Notes: generated from the sequence alone by a model not told the origin. A DNA stretch of 64,000 bases from Candidatus Thermoflexus tengchongensis (GCA_016842085.1 JAEVEX010000037.1:62001-126000), one strand, 5' to 3'; shown: positions 26,423 through 35,405, numbered from the stretch's first letter. A program made the numbers and translations.

Positions 26423-26697
26423 TTATTCGCCAGGCTTTGAACGAACCGGGATTGCTCTTTTATTCCATCTTCCTGTCGCTACAATGGTATTGAGGGCTGG
26501 ATCCCGGGTAATCCTGCGAAGCCTGGAGGGGGCGGTCTTTTCGAGTGGAAGGCAGGAAGGGCAAGGAAGGCGCTCCATTCCATAGAGGCAGCTGGTCTTT
26601 TCCCGCGGGCTTTTGGGAAAAGGCCATCCGCCTGCCCGAGTGGGAGCCTGGCAACGTAAGTCGTCTAAGTCTTATCTCTGAAACAGGAGGTTCTTCC

Positions 26698-27102
26698 ATG
26701 AAAGAGATTCTGGAAAGTCGAATCAGCCTGCTTCGCTCTCAGCTGGCCGATGTGGAGCAACGGCGGGAGTATATCCAGGCCCAGCTGCGGTTGCTGGAGG
26801 ACATCGCGGAGCTCATCGAGAAATATCCCGCGCTGGGCGAGGGCCTGATCGGTTTATTCCGACAGACCACGATGCCCCGGCGTCGCCGCACCCGGGAGCT
26901 GGTGAACACCCTTGTCGAAGTGTTGAAGGCGGCACCCCAGGGCATGGAGCTCGAGGAGATCCGCCGGGCGCTGCTGGATCGGGGGCTTCAGGTTCCGGGG
27001 AAGGATCCGCAGATGCAGCGGGCCCGCTTAACCCTGATCTTCCGCAAGAACCAGGATCTGTTCCAGCGGGTCCGACGGGGGGTTTACCGGTTGAAAGTGT
27101 AA
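26698..27102 (+). CDS. Small coiled-coil plus winged-helix protein
   Basis: 134 aa from the ATG at 26698, which has AGGAGGTTCTTCC upstream. Residues 1-45 are a heptad-rich helix (ESRISLLRSQLADVEQRREYIQAQLRLLE), probably a dimerising coiled coil. Residues 65-134 look like a winged helix: RELVNTLVEVLKAAPQGMELEEIRRALLDRG as helices, then the wing ending FQRVRRGVYRLKV. This end (R-x-G-x-Y-x-L) is shared with HARE-HTH-type and other DNA-binding domains. A DNA-binding or regulatory role is inferred. It stands alone with its own promoter and a hairpin at 27129-27159. Confidence 0.7.
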   Translation: MKEILESRISLLRSQLADVEQRREYIQAQLRLLEDIAELIEKYPALGEGLIGLFRQTTMPRRRRTRELVNTLVEVLKAAPQGMELEEIRRALLDRGLQVPGKDPQMQRARLTLIFRKNQDLFQRVRRGVYRLKV

Positions 27103-27128
27103 TGCCGTCGCCATTGGGGGATTTTCGG

Positions 27129-27159
27129 GGTTGGGAGCCGCCGAAGGCGGCTCCCAACC
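27129..27159. terminator. Hairpin between convergent genes
   Basis: Perfect 14-bp stem (27129-27142 with 27146-27159), GAA loop. It lies between the plus-strand winged-helix gene and the minus-strand gene at 27235, so it may serve both directions; no U tract. Confidence 0.5.
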
Positions 27160-27234
27160 CCCGGATAATGAGGGAGAGGCCTCCTCTCCCATCCGGGATC
27201 CGGGTTCTCCGGATCCTGACGTCATAGCGGGCAG

Positions 27235-27741
27235 TTATCGCATGCGGCGTTTTGGCTGGCGTTCCGTCCGGCTGGTGAAGGCCCGGATTTCCTCTCGCAA
27301 CGCCCCCCGCAGCAACTGCCGCTCGATTCCCTCCAGGGGAAGCTCCGACAGATCGGAGGCCTGAAGCAAGCGCTCTCCGGTGGTCAGAAGGAAGGTGAAC
27401 CGGTGCCAGCGGCGGCTGGCCACGGGCCGGGGGAGCGGCTGTATAGGGCCCAGCTGCAACAGGTAATACAGCGCCTCCGCCCGGGGATGATCCGGCTCCT
27501 CCGGGAACAGATCGCGACGGCGAACCAGCTCATAGCCTCTTAAGGGCGCATAGTGACGGATGGACCAGCGCTCGGGGCCGAAGGCAGCCGTGTAGTAGAA
27601 GGCAACGAAGTCCACGAAAGGGGCCAGCGGCGGGGCGTGACGAAGCGGGATGCGATACGCCCGGGTCTCCTGGATCCATCGCCAGTCCCGCGGGCTGCGC
27701 ACTACCGCAACCAGCACGATGGCCTCCGGGAAAAGTTCCAT
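27235..27741 (-). CDS. Conserved hypothetical protein, possible EVE/PUA-like fold
   Basis: 168 aa; ATG at 27741 with GAGG seven bases upstream. It opens with AIVLVAVVRSPRDWRWIQETRAYRIPLRHAPP, followed by FVAFYYTAAFG, IRHYAPLRGYELVRRRDLFP and HRFTFLLTTGERLLQA. The sequence of short strands with Y-x-I-P-x-x-x-A-P and F-x-x-x-Y-x-x-x-x-F reminds me of PUA/EVE-like proteins seen next to nucleases or helicases (recollection, unverified). No membrane segment, Lys/Arg-rich tail. Stand-alone between the winged-helix gene and the nucleoside transporter. Function unknown. Confidence 0.6.
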   Translation of the reverse strand: MELFPEAIVLVAVVRSPRDWRWIQETRAYRIPLRHAPPLAPFVDFVAFYYTAAFGPERWSIRHYAPLRGYELVRRRDLFPEEPDHPRAEALYYLLQLGPIQPLPRPVASRRWHRFTFLLTTGERLLQASDLSELPLEGIERQLLRGALREEIRAFTSRTERQPKRRMR

Positions 27742-27821
27742 AGATCGGCCTCTAAGGGCGCGAATGCTGGCTTCGAGCGCAGGGCTCTGCGAATTCGGTT
27801 CATGAAAATGATAGACAGCAG

Positions 27822-27869
27822 CCTTTGGGATCGCGGGGGATTTTAAGGCTTCCCAGGCGATCCCAAAGG
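27822..27869. repeat. 13-bp inverted repeat near the end of the nucleoside transporter operon
   Basis: Arms CCTTTGGGATCGC (27822-27834) and GCGATCCCAAAGG (27857-27869) enclose a 22-nt loop, 70 bp after the last permease gene. On the plus strand it is followed by a pyrimidine-rich tract; on the minus strand there is no U tract. Confidence 0.55.
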
Positions 27870-27938
27870 ATGTCCTCTCTTTTCTTTATGGCCCTCAGGC
27901 CATGGGGATGAGGAGCCCTGCGGCGTGGAATCCCGCTC

Positions 27939-28934
27939 TTATTCTTCCTCGAAGACAGTTCCCAGCGCAGCGGGTGGGGAAACCTGGAGGCTGTGGAGAA
28001 CCCGGAGGGCGAAGCGGCGGCTGGACTCGGGAAGGCGGGAGAGGGCGGTCTGGACCCACTCGGTGTTGCCCAGGTTGGTCAGCAACAGGGCGAAAATCAT
28101 CAGCGGGAATGGTGCCACATTGAGAACCTGGGAAGGGATCCCCGGGAGGCGGGGTTGAAGAACTAGGCTGAGCCACTGGAGCAGAGCGAATAACAGCGCT
28201 CCGAAAGCCCCGCGTACCGGGTGCCATCCTCCAAAGATCGTAATGGCCAGCACGATCCACCCGATCCCATCGATGCCGGAGATCGGCCCCTGCCATCCCC
28301 CCTTGAGATCCAGGGTGTAAGCGGCCCCGGCGAACCCCACCAGCGCTCCCCCCAGGACGGTGTATCCATAGCGCACCCGGGTCACCGGGACCCCCCGCAC
28401 GAACGCGGCGGGAGGGCGCTCGCCCACACCGCGGAGCACCAGGCCGGGCCGGGTCCGGAAAATCCACACCCAGGCCAGCGCCACGGTGATCAGGCTGATA
28501 TAAACCACCGGGCTTTGCTGGAACAGCAGAGGTCCGAGAACAGGGAGATCCTTCAGAACCGGGATCGGGAGCGCGCCCACGCGGGGACCGGGCATGCCCA
28601 TGAAGGGATTCCCCAGGAAATATGCCAGATCCCGACCCAGGAGGGCCAGCACCAGCCCGACCGCCACCTGGGATTGGCGGAGGGTCAGGCTGGCGAAGGC
28701 GACCACCAGGGCCATCAGGGCGCCGATGACGACGCCGGCGAAGAATCCCAGCTCCAGGCTTCCCGTTCGCACAGCGACCGCAAAGCCGGCCATGGCGGCC
28801 AGCAGCATCGCCCCGTTGACCGAAAGATTCACCACCCCCGCCCGCTCTGAAAAGGTCTCACCGATCACGGCGATCAGGAGGGGTGCGGCGGCGGCCAGAA
28901 CCCCAGCCAGACCGAAGATCCACTCAGGCGTCAT
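27939..28934 (-). CDS. BMP-type nucleoside ABC transporter permease (YufQ-like)
   Basis: 331 aa, overlapping the previous permease gene by 11 bp. BPD_transp_2-type permease: many hydrophobic helices (LAAAAPLLIAVIGETFSERAGVVNLSVNGAMLLAAM is the family signature around residues 12-47). It ends with a charged cytoplasmic tail. Partner of the permease at 28924-30009, the double-ATPase at 30050-31513 and the BMP-family lipoprotein at 31663-32958. The system should import nucleosides or purine-like compounds. Confidence 0.88.
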   Translation of the reverse strand: MTPEWIFGLAGVLAAAAPLLIAVIGETFSERAGVVNLSVNGAMLLAAMAGFAVAVRTGSLELGFFAGVVIGALMALVVAFASLTLRQSQVAVGLVLALLGRDLAYFLGNPFMGMPGPRVGALPIPVLKDLPVLGPLLFQQSPVVYISLITVALAWVWIFRTRPGLVLRGVGERPPAAFVRGVPVTRVRYGYTVLGGALVGFAGAAYTLDLKGGWQGPISGIDGIGWIVLAITIFGGWHPVRGAFGALLFALLQWLSLVLQPRLPGIPSQVLNVAPFPLMIFALLLTNLGNTEWVQTALSRLPESSRRFALRVLHSLQVSPPAALGTVFEEE

Positions 28935-30009
28935 CCCCTTGCTCCGTTACGGGTTTGGATCGCCAGCGAGCTCGTGCTCCCTGCATCAGCAACACGAAGA
29001 GCACCAGCGCGCCCTGCATCACCCCGGAAAGGGTGGAATCCAGCTTCAGGGTGATCGGGAGCTGGATGCTGCCGATGTTCAGGGCGGCGAAGAAGAAAGC
29101 GACCGGGACGGACCATGAAACGCGGTAATTGGCCAGCATGGCCACCAGCAGCCCCAGGTAGCCGTAGCCGCTGGAGATCGGAGGGATCAGCCGATGATAG
29201 ACAGCGGTGACCTGGATGGCGCCGGCCAGCCCGGCCATCGCCCCGCACCCCAGCAGAGCCAGGAGCAGATAGCGGGCGGTCGGCACCCCCAGCCGATGCG
29301 CCGCCCGGATATTCTTTCCGATCGCTTTCAACCGGAGCCCGAAATAGGTGTTGCGCAGCAGCACATAAACCAGCGCGACGCTCAGGAGGGCCAGCAGCAA
29401 CGCCCATGGACTTAACCGGAGGCCGGGAAATACCGGCAGCCACAGGTGTTCCGGGAAAGGCTCCGTGCCGCTCATGGAGCCGATCCCGGGCCGCTTCCAG
29501 GGGCCGAAGATCAACCACAGGATCATCGTGGTGGCCACGAAGTTCAACCCCAGTCCGCCGAAGATCTCATGGACGCCCCCGTAGATCTTCAGCAGGCCCA
29601 CGAGGCTGGCCCAGGCGGCGCCGCCGACCATCCCGGCGGCCATGGCGAGGATCAGGATCAGCGAGGGTGGGAGGCTGGTCTCCTGCAGGGCCCGCATCAG
29701 CCCGGTGGCGGCGATGGCCCCCAGCACGATCTGCCCCTCCACGCCGATGTTCCACAATCCGGCCGTGAAGGTGAGCAGCAGGCCGGAGGTCACCAGCATC
29801 AGCGGCACCCAGGCCACCAGGATATCGGTGGCGCGCTTCAGGGAGCCGAAGGCGCCCTCCAGCACCTGGCGATAGGCTTCTATGGGGGGAGCGCCGGCCA
29901 TTAACAGCACCAGCGTGGTGAACAGCAAAGCCATCAAAATCGAGAGGCCTTGGAAGCCGAACTCCACCCATCGAGAAGGACGAGCGCGAGGGAGAAGGAC
30001 TTCTTTCAT
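28924..30009 (-). CDS. BMP-type nucleoside ABC transporter permease (YufP-like)
   Basis: 361 aa; start ATG at 30009. BPD_transp_2 family: about eight to ten TM helices, signature LLLTFTAGLWNIGVEGQIVLGAIAATGLM at about 75-103. It forms the heterodimeric channel with the product of 27939-28934, whose gene it overlaps by 11 bp. The ATPase gene ends 40 bp upstream. Confidence 0.88.
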   Translation of the reverse strand: MKEVLLPRARPSRWVEFGFQGLSILMALLFTTLVLLMAGAPPIEAYRQVLEGAFGSLKRATDILVAWVPLMLVTSGLLLTFTAGLWNIGVEGQIVLGAIAATGLMRALQETSLPPSLILILAMAAGMVGGAAWASLVGLLKIYGGVHEIFGGLGLNFVATTMILWLIFGPWKRPGIGSMSGTEPFPEHLWLPVFPGLRLSPWALLLALLSVALVYVLLRNTYFGLRLKAIGKNIRAAHRLGVPTARYLLLALLGCGAMAGLAGAIQVTAVYHRLIPPISSGYGYLGLLVAMLANYRVSWSVPVAFFFAALNIGSIQLPITLKLDSTLSGVMQGALVLFVLLMQGARARWRSKPVTEQGDDA

Positions 30010-30049
30010 CGCGTTCGCTTACCCCATCGGTTGATGAATTTGTTATGCG

Positions 30050-31513
30050 TCACCATCCGCGCCCGGCGATCATATGCCCGAGCCGATCCAGCGTCAGCTC
30101 TTCGGCGGCGATCGGTTCCGAGATCCGACCGCTGAAGAACACGATGATCCGATCGCAATACTGCAGGAGCTCCTGAAGATCAGAAGAGATCACCATCAGG
30201 GCCGCTCCTTCCTGCGCCCGTTCCTTCAGCCGTCGCCAGACCCACATACTGGATTCCACATCCAGCCCGCGCGTGGGATGCTCCAGCAGCAGCAGATGGG
30301 CGGGCGTTCGGATCAGCGCCAGCAGCGTCCGCTGCTGATTCCCTCCAGAAAGGGCTTCGACAACGGTCTCCGGCTTCCCGCGGATATTGAAATCCCGGAT
30401 CCGGCGCTGAGCCTCCGCACGGGCCTGTTCCCAGTCGATCAGATAGCGCCCGTTCGGATATACCAGCTGGAAGTGCTCGGTCAGCGTGAGGCCGGGGATC
30501 AGGCCTTCTTCCAGGCGATTGGCGGGCACGAAGAGCACACCGGCTTCAAGGAAGGCATGATAGGGCTTTCCGGTGAGATCCTTTCCCCGGACCCGGATGG
30601 AGCCCTCCCAGGGGCGGACGAGGCCGGCGCACGCCCGCATGAACAGCTGCTGGCCGCTCCCCTCCATACCGGCCAGCCCGATGATTTCCCCGGATCGCAC
30701 GATCAGATTCGCCCGGCTCAGCCGGAGCCGGTGATCGCCCACCACCAGATTCTGGATCTCCAGAACCGGTTCGCCGGGAGGGACGGGCTGTCGTTCCGGC
30801 ATCGGAAGGGGGCGGCCGAACATCATCTCGATCAGACGCTGGGGAGAATAGGGGGGTGTGGCCTCCCCCGCCAGATGGCCCTGGCGCAATACTGTGACCC
30901 GGTGGCAGAGCTCTTCCACCTCCTCCAGTTTATGGGTCACAAAGATGATCGTCTTCCCCTCTCCGGCCAGGCGACGCAGGGTCTCGAAAAGCCGGACTTT
31001 TTGAGGGGCGCTGATGCCCGTGGTGGGCTCATCCAGGATCAGGACCCGCACCCCTCGCCAGAGGAGGCGGAGCAACTCCAGCTGCTGTCGTTCCCCCACC
31101 GTCAGGCGATCCACCCGGGCATCCGGATCCAGATCGAAACCGAACTGGCGGGCCAGCTCCTGCAGCGCCCGTCGGGCCCCCCGGCGATCCAGCCAGAATC
31201 CGCCTTCGTGGCCCATCATGAAGTTATCCAGAACCGACATGGCCGGGAAGTCCATGGGATCCTGATGGAGCATCCCGATCCCATGTCGAAGGCCCTCCGC
31301 TGGGGAGGTGAAACGAACGGGCCTACCATCCAGAAAGATCTCCCCACGATCGGGCCGCAGGTAACCGGAGAGGATCTTCATCAATGTCGTCTTGCCCGCC
31401 CCATTCTCCCCGAGAAGGCCATGGATGGTGCCCGCTTCAACCGTGAGGCTCACATCCTGAAGGGCCCGCACGGGGCCGAAGGATTTGGAGATATGGCGCA
31501 TTTCTACTTTCAT
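30050..31513 (-). CDS. Nucleoside ABC transporter ATPase with two nucleotide-binding domains (YufO-like)
   Basis: 487 aa. First domain: Walker A GENGAGKTTLMKIL, signature LTVGERQQLELL, Walker B LILDEPTTGIS. Second domain: degenerate Walker A GMEGSGQQLFMRA, signature ALSGGNQQRTLL, Walker B-like LLLLEHPTRGLDV with His in place of the usual Glu-Pro context. One weak and one functional site is normal for sugar/nucleoside (RbsA/MglA/YufO) ATPases. It starts about 90 bp after a terminator hairpin that follows the binding-protein gene. Confidence 0.9.
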   Translation of the reverse strand: MKVEMRHISKSFGPVRALQDVSLTVEAGTIHGLLGENGAGKTTLMKILSGYLRPDRGEIFLDGRPVRFTSPAEGLRHGIGMLHQDPMDFPAMSVLDNFMMGHEGGFWLDRRGARRALQELARQFGFDLDPDARVDRLTVGERQQLELLRLLWRGVRVLILDEPTTGISAPQKVRLFETLRRLAGEGKTIIFVTHKLEEVEELCHRVTVLRQGHLAGEATPPYSPQRLIEMMFGRPLPMPERQPVPPGEPVLEIQNLVVGDHRLRLSRANLIVRSGEIIGLAGMEGSGQQLFMRACAGLVRPWEGSIRVRGKDLTGKPYHAFLEAGVLFVPANRLEEGLIPGLTLTEHFQLVYPNGRYLIDWEQARAEAQRRIRDFNIRGKPETVVEALSGGNQQRTLLALIRTPAHLLLLEHPTRGLDVESSMWVWRRLKERAQEGAALMVISSDLQELLQYCDRIIVFFSGRISEPIAAEELTLDRLGHMIAGRGW

Positions 31514-31603
31514 GGTGCCTGGTCCGGTTATGCGTTCAGAATCAGAGTGATCCGGATTTCCGGAGAAGCCAATGGGAAAAAGGCGTCGCAGGCCGGACGA
31601 GTA

Positions 31604-31632
31604 GAAAAAGGGGGCGGCTGGGGACCGCCCCC
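31604..31632 (-). terminator. Intra-operon terminator after the binding-protein gene
   Basis: 8-bp GC stem (31625-31632 with 31610-31617), 7-nt loop, minus-strand tail TTTTTCTAC. It lies between the BMP lipoprotein gene and the ATPase gene of the same transporter, suggesting partial termination that gives more binding protein than membrane complex. Confidence 0.75.
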
Positions 31633-31662
31633 TTCAAGCCGGAATTTGAGCAGATCTCCTGT

Positions 31663-32958
31663 CTACTTGGTCGGCACGCTCTGGCCTTCCATCCCCTCCA
31701 GCAGTTGCGGGAGATACCAGATTTGCTGCGGCGTGGCGACCTTTCCTTCCTCCACGTAGAGCGTGCCATCCTGGAGCCGGATCGGCCCCTTCCAGAGCTG
31801 AATCGAGCCGTCCCCCAGGCCCTTGATGAACTCATCCAGCCGGGCGGAGGCCTCCGGGCTCAGCGCCTTCCCCTTCACGAAGCCGACGTGGCTCGTATCC
31901 GGATTGTTGATGTCCTTCCAGTCCGGCCCCACCCAATCCCAGGACGGTTTCCAGGTGCCTTCCAGGACGGCCTTGATGTGGGCCAGGTAGGACGGACCCC
32001 AGTTGAAGTAAGGCACTCCCAGGCAGACATCCGGGGCTTCCTCACAGGCGCCGATGTAATCGTAAGGGATCGCCCAGACCTTCTTGCCCGCCTGGGTGGC
32101 CTTGGCGGCTTCCCGCAGGGCCTCCGTGGTGTCGATGCCGGAGATGATCACATCGTAGCCGGAGTTGATGAAATCCTGGGCCACCTGGGTGGGATCCGCG
32201 GTCACGCCAGGGATATGGAACCAGAAGCCGATCCAGGTCACCTTGAACTTCAAATCGGCGGCCGGCTTGTTCAGATACTTCTCCCAGCAATACTTCGCCC
32301 CCAGGTAGGCCGAGGCGGCCAGACGTCGGGTCTCATCGTTGATCAGCGGCCCCAGATAGCCGATCTTGCCGGTCTGGGTGGTCAGGGCCGCCGCGCATCC
32401 GGCGATCATCTTGCCGTATTCCATCTGGCCCATCACATTGGCCAGGTTGGGGATGCCCTTGTAATTCTTCCCCTCCTTCCAGGCATCATCCCCCGAGGCG
32501 TGGATCACCACGATGTCCGGATGGGCCCGGGCGAATTTGATGGCCTCGTCCTTGTGGTCATCGGAGTTGAAGATGATCACCTTCGCGCCCTGGGCGACCA
32601 GCTCCTCCGCCAGCTGGGAGGCGGTGGTCCCCGGACGGTCCGCCGGGTTCACCTTATCGATATACAGCATCTTCGCGCCGGGAAGCTTTTTCTCCACATA
32701 TTTGCCTGCCTCATAATGGGCCTGGCTCCAGCCTCGATCGTTGTAGGGGCCCACCAGAAGCATTCCGAAGATGATGCCTTTGGGCGCGGCGGTGGGGGTG
32801 GGCTGGGCTGGAGCGGCGGTGGGGGTGGGTTGCGGAGCGGCAGGGGCGGTGGCGGTCGCAGGGGCAGGCGTGGCAGCAGGCTGGGCGCACGCCGCCAGGG
32901 CCAGCGCGACGCTCAGGAAGAGACTCGCGATGATCCATCGATACCGGTGAGGAACCAT
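31663..32958 (-). CDS. BMP/Med-family substrate-binding lipoprotein (nucleoside importer)
   Basis: 431 aa. ATG at 32958 behind GGGAGGAGAAG. Signal with lipobox ALAAC (Cys about 24), then an Ala/Pro/Thr linker. The BMP (PnrA/Med-like) fold begins KGIIFGMLLVGPYNDRGWSQAHYEAGKYV and contains ELVAQGAKVIIFNSDDHKDEAIKFA and GPLINDETRRLAASAYLGAKY. Such proteins bind purine nucleosides. The C-terminal GPIRLQDGTLYVEEGKVAT is also typical. First gene of the operon with its own promoter at 32991. Confidence 0.9.
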   Translation of the reverse strand: MVPHRYRWIIASLFLSVALALAACAQPAATPAPATATAPAAPQPTPTAAPAQPTPTAAPKGIIFGMLLVGPYNDRGWSQAHYEAGKYVEKKLPGAKMLYIDKVNPADRPGTTASQLAEELVAQGAKVIIFNSDDHKDEAIKFARAHPDIVVIHASGDDAWKEGKNYKGIPNLANVMGQMEYGKMIAGCAAALTTQTGKIGYLGPLINDETRRLAASAYLGAKYCWEKYLNKPAADLKFKVTWIGFWFHIPGVTADPTQVAQDFINSGYDVIISGIDTTEALREAAKATQAGKKVWAIPYDYIGACEEAPDVCLGVPYFNWGPSYLAHIKAVLEGTWKPSWDWVGPDWKDINNPDTSHVGFVKGKALSPEASARLDEFIKGLGDGSIQLWKGPIRLQDGTLYVEEGKVATPQQIWYLPQLLEGMEGQSVPTK

Positions 32959-32990
32959 CTTCTCCTCCCGCGGTGGGGATCTTGTCTCCT

Positions 32991-33019
32991 ATTTTATGCG
33001 TCGGAATCTGACCGCGCAA
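32991..33019 (-). promoter_or_regulatory. Promoter of the nucleoside transporter operon
   Basis: Minus strand: -35 TTGCGC (33014-33019), 17-bp spacer, -10 TAAAAT (32991-32996), about 30 bp before the start codon. Confidence 0.65.
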
Positions 33020-33046
33020 CCTCTTTCTATCCCCGCTCCACAGGTT

Positions 33047-33604
33047 CTAACGAACCCGGGGAATCGTGATGCCCTGCTGGTTCTGATACCGACCGCCTTT
33101 ATCTTTATACGACCGCTCGCATACCTCATCGGCTTCGAAGAAAAGGACCTGGGCGATCCCCTCGTAAGCATAGATCTTCGCAGGTAGCGGCGTGGTGTTG
33201 CTGATCTCCAGGGTGAGGTATCCCTCCCATTCCGGCTCCAGAGGGGTGACGTTCACAATGATCCCGCACCGGGCATAGGTGGACTTCCCCACGCAGACGA
33301 CCAGGACGTTGCGGGGGATGCGGAAGTATTCCACACTCCGGGCCAGGGCGAAGGAATTCGGGGGGATCACACAGACATCGCCCCGCACATCCACAAAGGA
33401 GCGGGGATCGAAATTCTTCGGATCCACGATGGTGCTGTAGACATCTGTGAACACCTTGAACTCATCCGCGACGCGGATGTCATAGCCGTAAGAGGAAAGG
33501 CCGTAGGAGATCACGCCGGGCCGCACCTGGGACTCTTCGAAAGGCTCGATCATCCGATGCTTGAGGGCCATCTCACGGATCCAGCGGTCGGATTTCAGAC
33601 CCAT
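33047..33604 (-). CDS. dcd: dCTP deaminase
   Basis: 185 aa from the ATG at 33604 (GGTGAGGGAG upstream); an earlier ATG at 33646 would add an atypical N terminus and is rejected. It converts dCTP to dUTP for thymidylate synthesis. Trimeric dUTPase-like fold with the family motifs [35 protein letters not shown], and the catalytic Glu region [32 protein letters not shown]. The C-terminal [15 protein letters not shown] matches Dcd. It lies just upstream of the nucleoside importer, a sensible pyrimidine/purine grouping. Confidence 0.95.
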   Translation of the reverse strand: MGLKSDRWIREMALKHRMIEPFEESQVRPGVISYGLSSYGYDIRVADEFKVFTDVYSTIVDPKNFDPRSFVDVRGDVCVIPPNSFALARSVEYFRIPRNVLVVCVGKSTYARCGIIVNVTPLEPEWEGYLTLEISNTTPLPAKIYAYEGIAQVLFFEADEVCERSYKDKGGRYQNQQGITIPRVR

Positions 33605-33639
33605 TTTCTCCCTCACCTCCGGTTGGGATGAAGAGTATG

Positions 33640-33672
33640 GAAACACAAAGCGGCGGCTGAAGGCCGCCGCTC
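33640..33672 (-). terminator. Terminator between the PH-domain gene and dcd
   Basis: Perfect 9-bp stem (33664-33672 with 33650-33658), 5-nt loop, minus-strand tail TTTGTGTTTCC. It ends the NfeD/regulator/PH-domain transcript or isolates dcd. Confidence 0.65.
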
Positions 33673-33844
33673 ATGATCCCGTGATGCGGTTGCGAGCTCG
33701 TTCGGATATTTCCACCCCGATCCCTTTGGGCTACAGAGAGGGATTGCCTGCTCTTCCCAAAGCATAAGGAGCTTTTGGGGCCGGCCTGCCTCTAAAACAT
33801 ATGTTTCGGACGAAGGACGTCCTGTTTGAGAAGGGCGTATAGTG

Positions 33845-34732
33845 TTATCGCATGATTTGAAGGAGAGCTCCGAAGAGCAGGATCTGGACCAGGAGCCCTA
33901 TCACCCACAGGCCATAGGCTGCCGGTCGCTCCTGCTCGTGGAGCAGGCTTCCCAGGGCCGCATTCACCATCCAGGTCAGCGCGCCCAGCAGGGGCAGGCG
34001 TGTCAGATGGGCAGCCGGGCTGAACAGCGCTTCGGCGGATCCTTCGAGCTGCACCCAGGCCGGCAGGCGGGGGAATTGCCCGCAGAACCAGAGCCACATC
34101 CCCCACAGGGTGATGCCCCCCAGGAGCATCAAGGCCCATGCCTTCCGATCTCCCCAGAGCGCCCGCTGACGCCATCCGGGGAAGATGGTCGTCTGTTGCA
34201 GGCGCTGGGTGGGCCCCATCGCGGCTCGTTCGGCGAAAGCTTCCAGAAAACGCTGAGGGTGAGTGGGGGAGATCGCATAGATGGCGGCTTCTGTGATCAC
34301 CCAGAGCTGTTGAGGGAGATCCTCGGTGGCGAAGAAGAGGACGGGCCGGTTTTCCTCCACGGCCCACGCATGGCCTGCATAGAGGCCCGGCCAGCGCACG
34401 CCCCGCCACCTTCGGATCGCCTTCCGGCTGGTCGGGCCCGGGCGCAGCTCCCGGATGGCGTGGGTCGGGATCACATGGACGGCCGGCCACCATGTGATCG
34501 TCAATCCGTTGCGATCCAGATAATACCGGGCGGATTGTAGCCCCCGCAGGGCATAGCCCACCCCGAGGGCACCTATCAGCGCCAGGGTGGCCACGGTGGA
34601 GGCCAGCGCGATCCATGGCGAAGGCGGACGGGTTACAGTGAAAACACCTCCCGCTATCGCGATCAGGCTGAACATCCCGAGCCATGCGCAACCGATCCAT
34701 AATCCCCGCCGTCGATCCGGCTGCTCCGTCAT
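33845..34732 (-). CDS. Membrane protein with bacterial PH-like domain
   Basis: 295 aa; ATG overlaps the regulator stop (ATGA). Two hydrophobic helices at about 13-33 and 40-62. A soluble middle region then follows (SARYYLDRNGLTITWWPAVHVIPTHAIRELRPG), which matches the DUF/bacterial PH-domain pattern for proteins such as YdbS-like ones, and two to three helices at the C terminus (AWALMLLGGITLWGMWLWF; AAYGLWVIGLLVQILLFGALL). It may sense or respond to envelope state together with the coupled regulator. Exact function unknown. Confidence 0.65.
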   Translation of the reverse strand: MTEQPDRRRGLWIGCAWLGMFSLIAIAGGVFTVTRPPSPWIALASTVATLALIGALGVGYALRGLQSARYYLDRNGLTITWWPAVHVIPTHAIRELRPGPTSRKAIRRWRGVRWPGLYAGHAWAVEENRPVLFFATEDLPQQLWVITEAAIYAISPTHPQRFLEAFAERAAMGPTQRLQQTTIFPGWRQRALWGDRKAWALMLLGGITLWGMWLWFCGQFPRLPAWVQLEGSAEALFSPAAHLTRLPLLGALTWMVNAALGSLLHEQERPAAYGLWVIGLLVQILLFGALLQIMR

Positions 34733-35388
34733 CCTTCCTCCTCCGGCGAGGTCAGCATATAACCGAAGCCGCGCACGGAGACCAGAACCTCGCCCCGCTC
34801 CGGATCCAGCCCCAGGCGCTTACGGATCTGCCGGATATGAACCTTCAACAGCTCGCGAGCTTCCGGATCGTCGGCCTCGATCCCCCAGACCTCGCGCACC
34901 AGGTCCGCGTGGGAGACCACCTGGCCCGCCCGTCGGGCCAGGACCGTCAGGATTTTGAACTGAAGGGGGGGGAGCTGCACGGGCTGGCCGCGCCAGATCA
35001 CCTGCTTGCGACCGTGATCGATGACCAGGGAACCCACCCGCATGACCTCCCCTCCGGTCCAGGTCTGAAACGCCTGCACCGCTCGGGCCAGCCGATCCCA
35101 GACCGGATCCCGATCCACGCTTTCCACCGGGCAGATCAGCGGGAGGGGGGAGCAACCTCGAAGGGCGCTGAACAATCCGCGGCCGTTGCGTTCCAGCCAC
35201 TCCCGATCCGCTACGATGATGTCGGGGATGGCCCGTGTCAGCAGCGCGAGGACCCCACGCAGATCGGGGGCATAGTGAGCCGCGTGCCCGGCCTGCACAG
35301 CGCCCCGGACCAATCGCTCCCCTGTCTCCAGGTCGGGATGGATGATCAGCACTCGCAGGCGATCCGTTCCGTTTTCAAGACGGATCAT
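34729..35388 (-). CDS. OmpR/PhoB-like regulator with degenerate receiver
   Basis: 219 aa. C-terminal Trans_reg_C winged helix (about 118-212): MRVGSLVIDHGRKQVIWRGQPVQLPPLQFKIL, the recognition helix region LLKVHIRQIRKRLG and the hairpin RGFGYML. The N-terminal receiver-like domain has IIHPD where an acidic pair is usual, DIIVADREW at the phospho-Asp position, and I see no switch Thr/Lys pair, so it may not be phosphorylated. No histidine kinase gene adjoins it; instead it is coupled by a 4-bp overlap to a PH-domain membrane protein. Confidence 0.82.
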   Translation of the reverse strand: MIRLENGTDRLRVLIIHPDLETGERLVRGAVQAGHAAHYAPDLRGVLALLTRAIPDIIVADREWLERNGRGLFSALRGCSPLPLICPVESVDRDPVWDRLARAVQAFQTWTGGEVMRVGSLVIDHGRKQVIWRGQPVQLPPLQFKILTVLARRAGQVVSHADLVREVWGIEADDPEARELLKVHIRQIRKRLGLDPERGEVLVSVRGFGYMLTSPEEEG

Positions 35389-35405
35389 CGCTGGTATTCT
35401 CTACC

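Larger units (their letters stand above)
25844..26697. other. 854-bp intergenic stretch, mostly without genes
   Basis: Base composition is a little less GC-rich than around it. I see a short VOC-like fragment (26245-26376) and a promoter (26394-26422), but no RNA gene that I can name. The roughly 275 nt from the promoter to the next gene at 26698 make a long untranslated leader. Confidence 0.45.
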
